Assembly: GCA_964648985.1 (NCBI GenBank)
Contig: CAZYMS010000006.1
Coordinates: 1-64,000 of the forward strand
Reading direction: 5' to 3'
Length of the DNA stretch: 64,000 nucleotides
Source of the DNA: JAEUSE01 sp964648985
GTDB taxonomy: Bacteria > Patescibacteriota > Doudnabacteria > UBA920
Shown here: in pieces, positions 33,462 through 40,972 of the stretch
Layout of the letters: the number at the start of each line of letters is the position of its first letter
How positions within the stretch are numbered: position 1 is the first letter of the stretch
The notes under the pieces: generated by a model
Database searches by the model: none
What the model was told of the DNA's origin: nothing
Seen by the model: only the letters and a program-made list of their open reading frames with translations
Translations under genes and position numbers: made by a program

Positions 33462-33869
33462 ATGATTGCAGATCCTTGGATAGGTCTTACTATGCTTGTG
33501 CTAATCCTCCTTTGCGGTATTAACTGTTTAGTTGGAAAGTTGCAAGCAAGAAGTAATCGCGTAATCGGTGTGCTTCAAACTCCACTTCATGCTGAAGCAG
33601 AGGCGGAAGATATTGTACAGCCTTTAGAGTATTTTTTGCAGACAGTGCATCTTGTCCACTCGCGTGGATGGCGCCTCGGTCTTAAATACTTTCAAGGTGG
33701 TTTGTGGCTTGAAACCGCAGTATTTATCCCGTATGGGCATCCGGCTGAGGTCCATGTTCGCTACCAGCGGATAAATCGACTGCGGTTCAGGTTCCGACGT
33801 ATCCCAGATGCAAATCCACGTCAGGTAGCTAGCTACCTGCACATGGACATCATTAGTTATAAAACTTGA
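33462..33869 (+). CDS. Small membrane-anchored protein, unknown
   Basis: SD AAGGAGG (33452-33458) lies three bases before the ATG. The 135-residue product has one N-terminal TM (IGLTMLVLILLCGINCLVG), then a soluble domain with LEYFLQTVHLVHSRGWRLGLKYFQGGLWLETAVFIPYG and a basic C-terminal third (RINRLRFRFRRIP). No family is recognised. It ends the tandem accessory block and is followed by a strong terminator; being membrane-anchored it might link the receiver-like proteins to the membrane, which is only inference. Confidence 0.65.
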   Translation: MIADPWIGLTMLVLILLCGINCLVGKLQARSNRVIGVLQTPLHAEAEAEDIVQPLEYFLQTVHLVHSRGWRLGLKYFQGGLWLETAVFIPYGHPAEVHVRYQRINRLRFRFRRIPDANPRQVASYLHMDIISYKT

Positions 33870-33870
33870 A

Positions 33871-33918
33871 ATGCCTTGTTGTGTCCCTTTGTGGTACATG
33901 ACAAGGCATGTTTTTTTT
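33871..33918 (+). terminator. Intrinsic terminator ending the receiver-like block
   Basis: Stem ATGCCTTGT/ACAAGGCAT with a long loop, followed by eight T. The alaS -10 begins three bases later. Confidence 0.85.
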
Positions 33919-33920
33919 GA

Positions 33921-33932
33921 TATATTTTATAT
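33921..33932 (+). promoter_or_regulatory. -10 box of leaderless alaS promoter
   Basis: TATATT at 33921-33926 is followed by six bases and the alaS ATG; no SD is present. Confidence 0.45.
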
Positions 33933-35804
33933 ATGAAAGCAGCAGAATTACGAGAAAAATATCTAAATTTCTTTAAAAATCATGGTCATGCCATAGTGCC
34001 GTCCGCGTCTTTGGTGCCGGAAAATGACGCCACTACGCTTTTTACGGGTAGTGGTATGCAGCCCATGGTACCCTATTTGCTTGGTGCGCCGCACCCAAGA
34101 GGTACGCGTATTGCAGATTCTCAAAAGTCTTTCCGTTCACAGGATATAGAGGAAGTAGGGGACAACCGTCACACTACGTTTTTTGAAATGCTTGGGAATT
34201 GGTCACTGGGTGATTATTTCAAGCAAGAGCAAATTCCTTGGATGTTCGAATTTCTTACATCCGAGCTCCAGCTCGATCCAAATAGAATTTATGTAACTTG
34301 TTTTAGGGGTAATGAGAGTTTGAACATTCCCCGCGACACAGAAGCAGCGCAGCTTTGGCAAAAACTGTTTGATGAGAAAAAAATAACTTCAGACATTGTA
34401 GATTTTTCCGAGCGCGATGGGATGCAGGGCGGGCGTATTTTTTATTATGACGAAAAAAAGAACTGGTGGAGCCGTGCAGGTGTGCCGGGAAACATGCCCG
34501 TAGGCGAGCCGGGTGGGCCAGATACAGAAATGTTTTGGGATTTTGGCGAGCACTTGAATCTCCATGCAGAGTCCGAGTGGAAAAACGAACCTTGCCATGT
34601 AAACTGCGATTGCGGCCGTTTTATGGAAATTGGTAACAATGTGTTCATGGAATACATTAAAACCGAGACAGGCTTTGAGAAGCTAAAACAACAAAACGTA
34701 GATTTTGGTGGTGGTCTGGAACGCATGCTCGCTGCAGTGGGCGACAATCCAGATATGTTTCGCATAGATTTGCTCTGGGTGCTTATTGACTACATAGAGC
34801 AAATTACTGGCCGCACCTACGGCGAGTCTCTAGAAGTCACTAAGCAAATGCGCATTGTGGCTGACCATATTCGTGGTAGTGTGTTTTTAGTAAGCGATGG
34901 TGTTATTCCATCAAATAAAGATCGCGGGTATGTGCTGCGTCGGCTACTACGCCGCGCTATGGTTGCTGTGCGCATGCTCGGAAGCACTGCTGATTGGGTG
35001 CCAAATGCCGTTGCAACAGTTATATTAACCTACCGAGATTCATACCCAGAACTGGGAAATAATTCCCCACAAATTACGAAAGTTATAGAAGACGAGAAGA
35101 ATAAATTTACTGTTACCCTCGATAAAGGTATTAAGGAATTCAGAAAAATTATAGAACAGCACCCCGTTACTGGGGTTGATGCATTTAATTTGTATCAGAC
35201 ATACGGATTCCCGTGGGAACTTACGCGCGATTTAGCGAAAGAAGCAGGACAAAGTCCTGACGAAGAAGAATTCAAAGCAGAATTCAAAAAACACCAAGAT
35301 TTATCTCGTACGGCAAGTGCGGGCGACTTTAAAGGTGGGCTTGCAGATCATAGCGACCTAGTAGTGCGCTATCATACCGCAACTCATTTAATGCAAAAGG
35401 CGCTTCGGGTAGTTCTTGGCGAAGATGTCTGGCAAAAAGGGAGCAATATAACAGGTGAGCGCACTCGCTTTGACTTTACGTATCCGCAGAAAATGACGGA
35501 TGAACAAAAGGCAGAAGTTGAAAAGTTGGTAAACGAGTGGATACAACGAGATTTGCCAGTGAAGCATGAAACTATCCCGCTCGAAGAAGCGCGCGCGCGT
35601 GGCGCTATTGGTCTGTTTGGTGAAAAGTACGCCGACACCGTTTCCGTATATGGCGTATATGACCCAACTACAAATGAAACTGTTTCGCTCGAGTTTTGTG
35701 GTGGTCCGCACGTAGAACATACCGGAGCCATTGGTACATTTAAGATACAAAAAGAAGAAGCAGTCAGTGCTGGAGTTAGGCGTATAAAGGCGGTTATAAG
35801 CTAG
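33933..35804 (+). CDS. alaS: Alanyl-tRNA synthetase (short form)
   Basis: The class II catalytic core is complete: SLVPENDATTLFTGSGMQPM, HTTFFEMLGNWSLGDYFKQE and FGGGLERMLAA. The editing domain is present, with the zinc ligands in YHTATHLMQ and CGGPHVEHTG. The protein stops at GVRRIKAVIS, residue 623, just after the editing domain. It lacks the C-terminal DHHA1/C-Ala domain found in the roughly 870-residue bacterial enzyme. Short AlaRS of this kind is known from Patescibacteria, so it is more likely lineage-typical than broken. No SD; a -10 box lies six bases before the ATG. Confidence 0.95.
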   Translation: MKAAELREKYLNFFKNHGHAIVPSASLVPENDATTLFTGSGMQPMVPYLLGAPHPRGTRIADSQKSFRSQDIEEVGDNRHTTFFEMLGNWSLGDYFKQEQIPWMFEFLTSELQLDPNRIYVTCFRGNESLNIPRDTEAAQLWQKLFDEKKITSDIVDFSERDGMQGGRIFYYDEKKNWWSRAGVPGNMPVGEPGGPDTEMFWDFGEHLNLHAESEWKNEPCHVNCDCGRFMEIGNNVFMEYIKTETGFEKLKQQNVDFGGGLERMLAAVGDNPDMFRIDLLWVLIDYIEQITGRTYGESLEVTKQMRIVADHIRGSVFLVSDGVIPSNKDRGYVLRRLLRRAMVAVRMLGSTADWVPNAVATVILTYRDSYPELGNNSPQITKVIEDEKNKFTVTLDKGIKEFRKIIEQHPVTGVDAFNLYQTYGFPWELTRDLAKEAGQSPDEEEFKAEFKKHQDLSRTASAGDFKGGLADHSDLVVRYHTATHLMQKALRVVLGEDVWQKGSNITGERTRFDFTYPQKMTDEQKAEVEKLVNEWIQRDLPVKHETIPLEEARARGAIGLFGEKYADTVSVYGVYDPTTNETVSLEFCGGPHVEHTGAIGTFKIQKEEAVSAGVRRIKAVIS

Positions 35805-35839
35805 GCGTGAGAAGTGAGGCGTGAGGCTTGAGAATAAAT
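35805..35839. repeat. Left arm of the GTGAG-family element
   Basis: GCGTGAGAAGTGAGGCGTGA followed by GGCTTGAGAATAAAT, starting at the base after the alaS stop. It pairs with 36220-36256 on the other side of the four-helix-bundle gene and has the same words as the hairpins at 39886, 43050 and 43551. Confidence 0.8.
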
Positions 35840-35859
35840 ACAAAAATTGATAACGAATT

Positions 35860-36219
35860 ATGGACAAAAAAATAACCTCATACCAGGATCTCATTGTTTG
35901 GAAGAAGTCCATGGAGCTAGTTAACCATGCATATAAAGTTGTAAGACAGCTTCCAAAGGAGGAGTACTATATTTTAGGCTCTCAAATGCTTCGCGCGGTT
36001 ATATCTATACCGTCTAATATCGCCGAAGGCTTCAGGCGCAAGTCAAAGGCAAAATACATGCACCATCTCAGCATTTCTTTGGGTTCCGCTGCTGAATTGG
36101 AAACACAGCTTTTAATTGCAAAGCAGCAATACTCTGAATTAGAGATAAGTGAGTCCTTTAGTTTAGTCGACGAAGTACAAAGAATGCTTAATTCCATGAC
36201 GTCTGATTACAAATCATAA
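35860..36219 (+). CDS. Four-helix-bundle protein (S23/23S rRNA IVP family)
   Basis: The 119-residue product has the family hallmarks YQDLIVWKKSMELVNHAYKV, QMLRAVISIPSNIAEGF and AKYMHHLSISLGSAAELETQL, typical of TIGR02436-type proteins. Relatives are encoded within 23S rRNA intervening sequences of Leptospira and Coxiella, and Avd of diversity-generating retroelements has the same fold. These proteins form pentamers that bind nucleic acid. No reverse transcriptase is present nearby, so a retroelement role is not supported here. The gene sits alone between inverted repeats. Confidence 0.9.
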   Translation: MDKKITSYQDLIVWKKSMELVNHAYKVVRQLPKEEYYILGSQMLRAVISIPSNIAEGFRRKSKAKYMHHLSISLGSAAELETQLLIAKQQYSELEISESFSLVDEVQRMLNSMTSDYKS

Positions 36220-36256
36220 TTATTCACGGCTCACGCCTCAAGACTCACGTCTTATT
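36220..36256. repeat. Right arm of the GTGAG-family element
   Basis: TATTCACGGCTCACGCCTCA followed by AGACTCACGTCTTAT. It is the imperfect reverse complement of 35805-35839 and ends four bases before the pgi start codon. Confidence 0.8.
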
Positions 36257-36260
36257 TATC

Positions 36261-37442
36261 ATGAACCTAGAATTCTACAACTGTCCGCAGGCGAAGCAGT
36301 TTGATACAAAAATTTTACCAACAGAAAAACCAAGCTTCATAGGATACAAACCAGACATGGCGAGTATGAAAGCTTTGGCGGAAAAGTATAATCAGTACAA
36401 ACGAGTATTGGTTATTGGTCATGGCGGTAGCGTTACTAGCTCGTATGGTATATACCACGCACTGCGTAGGTTTATTCCAGAGAATATTGCAAAAGACGTA
36501 TATTTTTTGTCGTCAGTGGATCCAGACTATGTAATAGATGTAGAAACAGAATTACATCCAGCCGACACGCTTGTCCTGGCTATTTCAAAATCTGGCTCAG
36601 ACACTACTCAGCTTGAAGCGCTCTCTCAGTTTTGGGATTACCCTATTGTTGTTATAACTGAAGAAGGTACGCCGCTGTACCAAATAGCGCAAAAGAAACA
36701 TTTAGATATTGTTATACACCCGGCTATTGGCGGACGATTTACCGCGTTTACTGAAGTGGGTCTACTGCCGTTATTGTTTTGTGGGCTCGATGTGGAAAGT
36801 CTTCTTCGCGGCGCGCAGGAAATGTATGCACTCTATGAAAAAGATAATCTTGCTTGGAAAGCAGCAAGCGTTGCCTGGCAACTGGAACAGCAAGGGTTCG
36901 TAGATGTGCTTGGCCTGGTATACTCCCATTATCTATTTCCCACAACAAGTCTTATAACCCAGCTCTGCCACGAAAGCTTTGGTAAGGACGACAAGGGTCA
37001 GACATATAGTTTTGCTGAGGGGTCTGAGGTGCAGCACCATACGGTGCAGCGCTTGCTTGGGGGCCGGAAGAATATGACTGCGTGGTTTGTAGGCTTACAT
37101 GCGTTTCATGCCTCGACCACAACGCAGTACCCAGCCGAAATACATAGTATTGCCATACGCGAGCATGCCTTGTTCGATCTCAATAAGATTCCTCTCGCAG
37201 AATCGCAGCGTTTTGAGCTGGAAGGCACTATGGAGAGCGCAAAACTAAATAATATACCAATTGTACACATGGAACTGAACGGGCTTGAGCCGGTAGAGCT
37301 TGGTCGGTTTATTTCATTTTGGCAGATGTATGCGGTATATAGTAGTTTGCTTCGAAAAGTGAATCCTATGGACCAGCCCGCTGTAGAAACAGGGAAACAG
37401 ATTAGCTTTAATAAACGTTTAGCTTATAAAGGACTCTTATAA
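36261..37442 (+). CDS. pgi: Glucose-6-phosphate isomerase
   Basis: Pgi interconverts glucose-6-phosphate and fructose-6-phosphate. Two SIS-type halves are visible: RVLVIGHGGSVTSSYGIYHAL and LVLAISKSGSDTTQLEAL (sugar-phosphate binding SGS), then AIGGRFTAFTEVGLLPL, the family signature block. At 393 residues it is shorter than the 450-550 norm and some peripheral loops are missing, as in other compact genomes. It feeds sugar phosphate to the nucleotide-sugar and glycan genes. The ATG lies four bases after the repeat arm; no SD. Confidence 0.92.
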   Translation: MNLEFYNCPQAKQFDTKILPTEKPSFIGYKPDMASMKALAEKYNQYKRVLVIGHGGSVTSSYGIYHALRRFIPENIAKDVYFLSSVDPDYVIDVETELHPADTLVLAISKSGSDTTQLEALSQFWDYPIVVITEEGTPLYQIAQKKHLDIVIHPAIGGRFTAFTEVGLLPLLFCGLDVESLLRGAQEMYALYEKDNLAWKAASVAWQLEQQGFVDVLGLVYSHYLFPTTSLITQLCHESFGKDDKGQTYSFAEGSEVQHHTVQRLLGGRKNMTAWFVGLHAFHASTTTQYPAEIHSIAIREHALFDLNKIPLAESQRFELEGTMESAKLNNIPIVHMELNGLEPVELGRFISFWQMYAVYSSLLRKVNPMDQPAVETGKQISFNKRLAYKGLL

Positions 37443-37444
37443 AT

Positions 37445-37524
37445 GTAGAATGATGAATTTAGATTGCAGAATGACCCGAGCCAGGATTTAATTCATAATT
37501 CTGCATTCTAAATTCAGCATTGTC
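37445..37524. repeat. Spacer inverted repeat, family B (TGAATTTAGATTGCAGAAT)
   Basis: Left word TGAATTTAGATTGCAGAAT is matched by ATTCTGCATTCTAAATTCA on the right with one mismatch. Related words occur at 39261-39334 and 40358-40430. Confidence 0.85.
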
Positions 37525-37528
37525 TCAT

Positions 37529-37556
37529 TTGACTCTCCCTCTCAGCTTGCTAGAAT
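37529..37556 (+). promoter_or_regulatory. Promoter of the baseplate-J-like gene
   Basis: TTGACT at 37529-37534, a 16-nt spacer and TAGAAT at 37551-37556. The start would be near 37563, giving a leader of about 23 bases without an SD. Confidence 0.6.
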
Positions 37557-37585
37557 AAAATCTAGTACTAGAACTTTCTTCCGTT

Positions 37586-39253
37586 ATGGCTAAAACCCTT
37601 TATTTCAATATTGAAGACGATGTAAAATCCATTGTAGCTCGCCTTCGCGCAGAGGCAGAACAAGATTTCGTTCTGGTGTTTCCTCGTAGGTCATATTTGT
37701 TTTCAGATCCGCTCAATGTAAAGATGTTAAAAAAACAGCTTGATATACTGCGTAAAACTGCATCTATTATGACCATGGATGAGCGTGGCCAGGCTGCAAG
37801 CGCGGAAGCTGGTTTTAGCTTGCGAGAAATTCCAACTCGTAAGTCACGTAGTGGTATGGGGGATATAGCGGTTCGTAGTAGGCGTGCTGCCCCCGAGTCA
37901 GTTTCTGCCGAACCTATATTGTCGGGCGGCGAATCCGACGATGAATCTGGTGATGAACTAGAAGAAGCGTCTGCGCCTATTCAAATTAAGAGGTCGGTGC
38001 CCCCCCGTGCCATTCCGCGACTGGCTGTACACGATACCATCTTTTCAGATATTCCCAAGCGTTCAAGTTTTGAGACTGAGGGTCTGCGCCAGCGATCAGA
38101 GGTTCGGAGGAAAATGAGAGTGGCCTGGCTGGGTGCAGTGGCACTTATTGTACTTATAGCGCTGCTTGGCGGTATCTTTTTACTTCCCAAGGCTTCAGTA
38201 GTAGTTTATGCCAAAGCCGACCCAGTAGTACGTGATTTGGAACTATCATTGGCAACAGCAACTGCATCGCCGGATGTAGATACGCTGAGCATGCCCGCTG
38301 TTTCTATAGATAAAACTTTAGAAGCGCAAGATAAATTCCAAACTAACGGCAAGAAAGAGCTAGGAAGTAAGGCCTCCGGTAAGGTGCGTATTTTTAATTT
38401 AACTGGCGCATCTATAAATTTGCGGGCGAGCACGACGACACTTTCGGCTAATGGTAAAAATTTTGTATTTACCACAGATCAAAACTATATAAAGCCTGTT
38501 ACAGCCAAGAATGTTTCAAATCCAGATAGCGGGCAGGTTGCTACCGTGACTGCTACAGAGGGTGGCGAGGCGTCTAATTTACCTGAGGGGACTAGACTAG
38601 AAATTACTAATCAGGTGTTTGGTAATAAACCCCAACTTCTGTATGCACAGGTAGACGAGGCTTTTATTGGCGGTAACTCACGTTTTGTATCTGTTATAGA
38701 GCAGGCGGATATTACGAGGGCTCAAGAATCTCTCACCAAGTCGGCCATAGAGAGGCTTGCAGCAGACCAGAAGGTGCAAGGAAAGTTTTTGGCCGAAAAG
38801 GCATATAGCGTAGAAGTGTTAGATTTTACTACTGATAAATCCGTCTCTACAGAGTCTCCTACATTTACAGCTCAGCTTAAAATACGGGTAAAAGGGCTTG
38901 TGTTTGACCCTGTAACGCTCACAGATTTGGTCCGAAGCCGGGTAACGCAGGTACTCCCTGCAGGTGGTCATTTGGAATCGGCAGATAAGGATACTATGAC
39001 ATTTCGGGTTCGCGAGATAGACCCAGGGGCTGGTACTTTAAGATTAATCGTTCATTTAGAGTCAAAGCTCTATAAAGATATTGATTTAGAACCTCTTAAG
39101 GGTGTTCTAATGGGAAAGTCTAAAGCTGAGGCCCAGTCTGAGGCTGCTCGTACGAGTGGTGTTGACCGGGTAGATATTACCCTGTGGCCTTCATGGCAGG
39201 GGAGTTTGCCTCGCTTGGGTTCTAGGATCACCCTTACTACGCAAGAAAACTAA
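37586..39253 (+). CDS. Baseplate-J-like membrane protein (Patescibacteria type)
   Basis: The 555-residue product has an N-terminal cytoplasmic domain (residues 1-80, KTLYFNIEDDVKSIVARLRAEAEQDFVLVFP), a charged linker, a single TM (VALIVLIALLGGIFLLP, about residue 190-208) and an extracytoplasmic part with KVRIFNLTGASINLRASTTTL, GGEASNLPEGTRLEITN and repeated beta segments. This layout is that of the baseplate_J-like family common in Patescibacteria; it is not evidence of a phage, since no tail genes are near. The N-terminal domain resembles a RecA/Rossmann-like part without motifs. Role unknown, perhaps an envelope-spanning assembly. Confidence 0.75.
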   Translation: MAKTLYFNIEDDVKSIVARLRAEAEQDFVLVFPRRSYLFSDPLNVKMLKKQLDILRKTASIMTMDERGQAASAEAGFSLREIPTRKSRSGMGDIAVRSRRAAPESVSAEPILSGGESDDESGDELEEASAPIQIKRSVPPRAIPRLAVHDTIFSDIPKRSSFETEGLRQRSEVRRKMRVAWLGAVALIVLIALLGGIFLLPKASVVVYAKADPVVRDLELSLATATASPDVDTLSMPAVSIDKTLEAQDKFQTNGKKELGSKASGKVRIFNLTGASINLRASTTTLSANGKNFVFTTDQNYIKPVTAKNVSNPDSGQVATVTATEGGEASNLPEGTRLEITNQVFGNKPQLLYAQVDEAFIGGNSRFVSVIEQADITRAQESLTKSAIERLAADQKVQGKFLAEKAYSVEVLDFTTDKSVSTESPTFTAQLKIRVKGLVFDPVTLTDLVRSRVTQVLPAGGHLESADKDTMTFRVREIDPGAGTLRLIVHLESKLYKDIDLEPLKGVLMGKSKAEAQSEAARTSGVDRVDITLWPSWQGSLPRLGSRITLTTQEN

Positions 39254-39260
39254 TTTAAAT

Positions 39261-39334
39261 ATAGAATCCTGAATTCAGAATGTTGAATTATTCGGGTATT
39301 CGTGGATTCTGCATTCTTACTTCTGAATTCAAGC
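39261..39334. repeat. Spacer inverted repeat, family B
   Basis: Left ATAGAATCCTGAATTCAGAA and TGTTGAATT; right GGATTCTGCATTC and TTCTGAATTCAAGC. It precedes the infA promoter. Confidence 0.65.
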
Positions 39335-39343
39335 TTTAAAATA

Positions 39344-39373
39344 TTGACACTCATTAAGTACTTATGATACAAT
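39344..39373 (+). promoter_or_regulatory. Promoter of infA and the ribosomal protein run
   Basis: TTGACA at 39344-39349, an 18-nt spacer and TACAAT at 39368-39373 with an upstream TG (extended -10). The start would be near 39380. Confidence 0.75.
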
Positions 39374-39407
39374 AAGGCATCCGTCATTAATCTGCATATC
39401 TAAGACT

Positions 39408-39659
39408 ATTTCCAGCAGAAGACCCGACTTTGGGAAGACCCAGACAAATAAAGACACCATAGAACTCGAAGGGAAAGTTGTGGAGAGCTTGCCCAATGCT
39501 CTTTTTCGTGTCCAGTTAGATTCTGGACAAATTGTTCTTGGCCATTTGGCTGGAAAAATGCGGGTAAACATGATTCGTGTTCTTCCCGGAGACAGAGTCA
39601 TAATTGCAATGACACCTTATGATTTGCATAAGGGCAGGATAATCCGGAGACTTAGGTAG
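39408..39659 (+). CDS. infA: Translation initiation factor IF-1, no canonical start codon
   Basis: From about 39450 the frame reads KDTIELEGKVVESLPNALFR, then LDSGQIVLGHLAGKMRVNMIRVLPGD and a GRIIRRLR C-terminus, the complete OB-fold of IF-1, which helps IF-2 and IF-3 at the ribosomal A site. No ATG, GTG or TTG exists in this frame between the promoter and the conserved domain. Non-canonical codons are ATC 39390, ATA 39396 and ATT 39408; the ATT is used here as a working start and gives 83 residues. An assembly error just upstream is the main alternative. It heads the run rpmJ-rpsM-rpsK-rpsD-rpoA. Confidence 0.85.
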   Translation: MSSRRPDFGKTQTNKDTIELEGKVVESLPNALFRVQLDSGQIVLGHLAGKMRVNMIRVLPGDRVIIAMTPYDLHKGRIIRRLR

Positions 39660-39660
39660 C

Positions 39661-39758
39661 GTATCGATACGAATATACTAATGTACTAATAATACTAATT
39701 AATACATTGGGAACTCATTCGTATCATTAGTATAAATTTGTATATTAGCATCGATACA
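39661..39758. repeat. Spacer inverted repeat, family C
   Basis: Left GTATCGATACGAATATACTA and ATGTACTAATAATAC; right GTATCATTAGTATAAATTTG and TATATTAGCATCGATAC. It ends three bases before the rpmJ ATG. The same words are found at 30405-30512 before ctpA. Confidence 0.85.
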
Positions 39759-39760
39759 GT

Positions 39761-39874
39761 ATGAAAGTTAAAGCAAGCGTAAAACCTCGTTGCAAAGATT
39801 GTAAGGTTGTTAAGAGATTCGGCCGAGTGTACGTAATCTGTAAGACACCGAAGCATAAGCAACGACAAGGATAA
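39761..39874 (+). CDS. rpmJ: 50S ribosomal protein L36
   Basis: The 37-residue product MKVKASVKPRCKDCKVVKRF...RVYVICKTPKHKQRQG has the full C-x2-C...C-x4-H zinc motif (CKDC and CKTPKH), so it is the zinc-binding C+ form. It binds 23S rRNA near the peptidyl-transferase region. Its place between infA and rpsM is the normal bacterial order. No SD; the ATG follows a family-C inverted repeat. Confidence 0.96.
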   Translation: MKVKASVKPRCKDCKVVKRFGRVYVICKTPKHKQRQG

Positions 39875-39885
39875 CTAATAAAACA

Positions 39886-39957
39886 GACGTGAGAAATGAG
39901 GCGTGAGGCGTGAGCCGAGCTGCTTCGCTCACTGCTCAAGTCTCATAACTCATTTTC
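39886..39957. repeat. Solo GTGAG-family hairpin before rpsM
   Basis: Left ACGTGAGAAATGAGGCGTGA and GGCGTGAGCCGAGC; right GCTTCGCTCACTGCTCAAG and TCTCATAACTCATTTTC. The loop is only a few bases. It ends eight bases before the rpsM ATG and has the same words as the arms around the four-helix-bundle gene at 35.8 kb. Confidence 0.85.
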
Positions 39958-39964
39958 TAATTTT

Positions 39965-40354
39965 ATGGCACGTATCGCGGGAATTAATCTTCCAAACGAC
40001 AAAAGAATAGAGGCAGCACTTCCGTATATCTACGGCGTAGGGGCAAGCAATACTAAACAAATTTTAGCTGCAACTAAGGTAGATCCAAACAAGCGCACAA
40101 AGGATTTAGACGAAGCCGAGCTTGGTTTAATCCGTGATTATATCGACAAGAATATAAAGGTAGAAGGTCAGCTTCGCCAACAGGTGCTTTTGAATATAAA
40201 GCGTTTGAAAGAAATAAGCTCTTACCGCGGTCTTCGCCATATTAAAGGTTTGCCTGTTCGCGGTCAGCGCACTAAAACTAACTCTCGCACTCGCCATGGC
40301 AACGTTCGCAAGACAGCTGGAAGCGGTCGTAAGAAGGCAGGAGATAAGACCTAA
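39965..40354 (+). CDS. rpsM: 30S ribosomal protein S13
   Basis: MARIAGINLPNDKRIEAALP, YIYGVGASNTKQILAAT, then YRGLRHIKGLPVRGQRTKTNSRTR and a basic GRKKAG tail are standard S13. It contacts the P-site tRNA and 23S rRNA in the subunit bridges. 129 residues is normal. No SD; instead the start codon follows the right arm of a GTGAG-family hairpin (39886-39957). Confidence 0.98.
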   Translation: MARIAGINLPNDKRIEAALPYIYGVGASNTKQILAATKVDPNKRTKDLDEAELGLIRDYIDKNIKVEGQLRQQVLLNIKRLKEISSYRGLRHIKGLPVRGQRTKTNSRTRHGNVRKTAGSGRKKAGDKT

Positions 40355-40357
40355 GAT

Positions 40358-40430
40358 ATGAATTATGAATCATGAATTAGGAATCAAAAAATGATCCTAT
40401 ACATAATTCATACTTCTTAATTCATAATTC
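40358..40430. repeat. Spacer inverted repeat, family B, before rpsK
   Basis: Left ATGAATTATGAATCATGAA and TTAGGAATCA; right TGATCCTATACATAATTC and TTCTTAATTCATAATTC. Ten bases then lead to the rpsK ATG. Confidence 0.75.
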
Positions 40431-40440
40431 TGATTTTTTT

Positions 40441-40887
40441 ATGGAAGAAACACTTACAACAACCGAAACCGTTGCCCCAGAAGCAGTAGTCGATATTGCT
40501 TCTAAAATTAAGGGTGGAAAAAAGCGGAAGAGTAAAGCCAAGGTTACTAAAGGCCGGGTATACATTACTTCTACCTACAACAACACTATTATCAGTGTCA
40601 CTGACTTAGTAGGAAATGTGCTTGCCTGGGGCAGCAGTGGTCGTACGGGCTTTAAAGGGTCTAAGAAGTCAACCCCGTATGCAGGTCAGCGCACTATGGA
40701 AGACTTACTGAGCCGTATTAAAGACCGCGGGGTTGTAGAAGTGGATGTGTTTGTAAAAGGTGTTGGTTCAGGTCGTGAATCCGCCATTCGCTCCTTGCAG
40801 GGTTCAGGTATGAGCGTACTTTCTATAAAAGATCAGACTCCTATTGCTCACGGCGGCACTAGAGCAAAGAAGGTAAGGCGCATTTAG
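40441..40887 (+). CDS. rpsK: 30S ribosomal protein S11
   Basis: From residue about 30 on the protein is a standard S11: KGRVYITSTYNNTIISVTDLVGNVLAWGSSG, KGSKKSTPYAGQ and IKDQTPIAHGGTRAKKVRR. Residues 1-29 are an extension (MEETLTTTETVAPEAVVDIA) absent from the E. coli protein. It binds the 16S platform next to S18 and S21. No SD; the ATG follows a T-run after a spacer inverted repeat. Confidence 0.97.
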   Translation: MEETLTTTETVAPEAVVDIASKIKGGKKRKSKAKVTKGRVYITSTYNNTIISVTDLVGNVLAWGSSGRTGFKGSKKSTPYAGQRTMEDLLSRIKDRGVVEVDVFVKGVGSGRESAIRSLQGSGMSVLSIKDQTPIAHGGTRAKKVRRI

Positions 40888-40891
40888 CGCT

Positions 40892-40963
40892 AGTTCATAA
40901 AGTTTATAAAGTAGAAAGTCAAAAGCAAATACTTTACAAACTTTAGAAACTTTACAAACTTTT
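40892..40963. repeat. Spacer inverted repeat, family F (CTTTATAAACTT-like), before rpsD
   Basis: Left TTCATAAAGTTTATAAAGTA; right ACTTTACAAACTTTAGAAAC and TTTACAAACTT. The right arm repeats ACTTTACAAACTTTA-type words. It ends 10 bases before the rpsD ATG. Confidence 0.7.
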
Positions 40964-40972
40964 AACTTATAT

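Larger units (their letters stand above)
35805..36256. mobile_element. Candidate element: four-helix-bundle gene between GTGAG-family inverted repeats
   Basis: About 30-35 bp imperfect inverted repeats enclose one gene for a 23S-intervening-sequence-type four-helix-bundle protein. The transcript would fold into a long stem with the gene in its loop, like the intervening sequences known inside some 23S rRNA genes. Solo hairpins with the same arm words and no gene lie before rpsM, rplM and rpsI. Mobility is inferred. Confidence 0.5.

Noticed and set aside
35860..36219. Diversity-generating retroelement accessory protein (Avd)
   Set aside because: No reverse transcriptase or template/variable repeat is present. 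The protein fits the broader four-helix-bundle family.
37586..39253. Prophage, from the baseplate-J-like protein
   Set aside because: There are no other tail, capsid, integrase or lysis genes nearby, and this protein type is common in Patescibacteria chromosomes.
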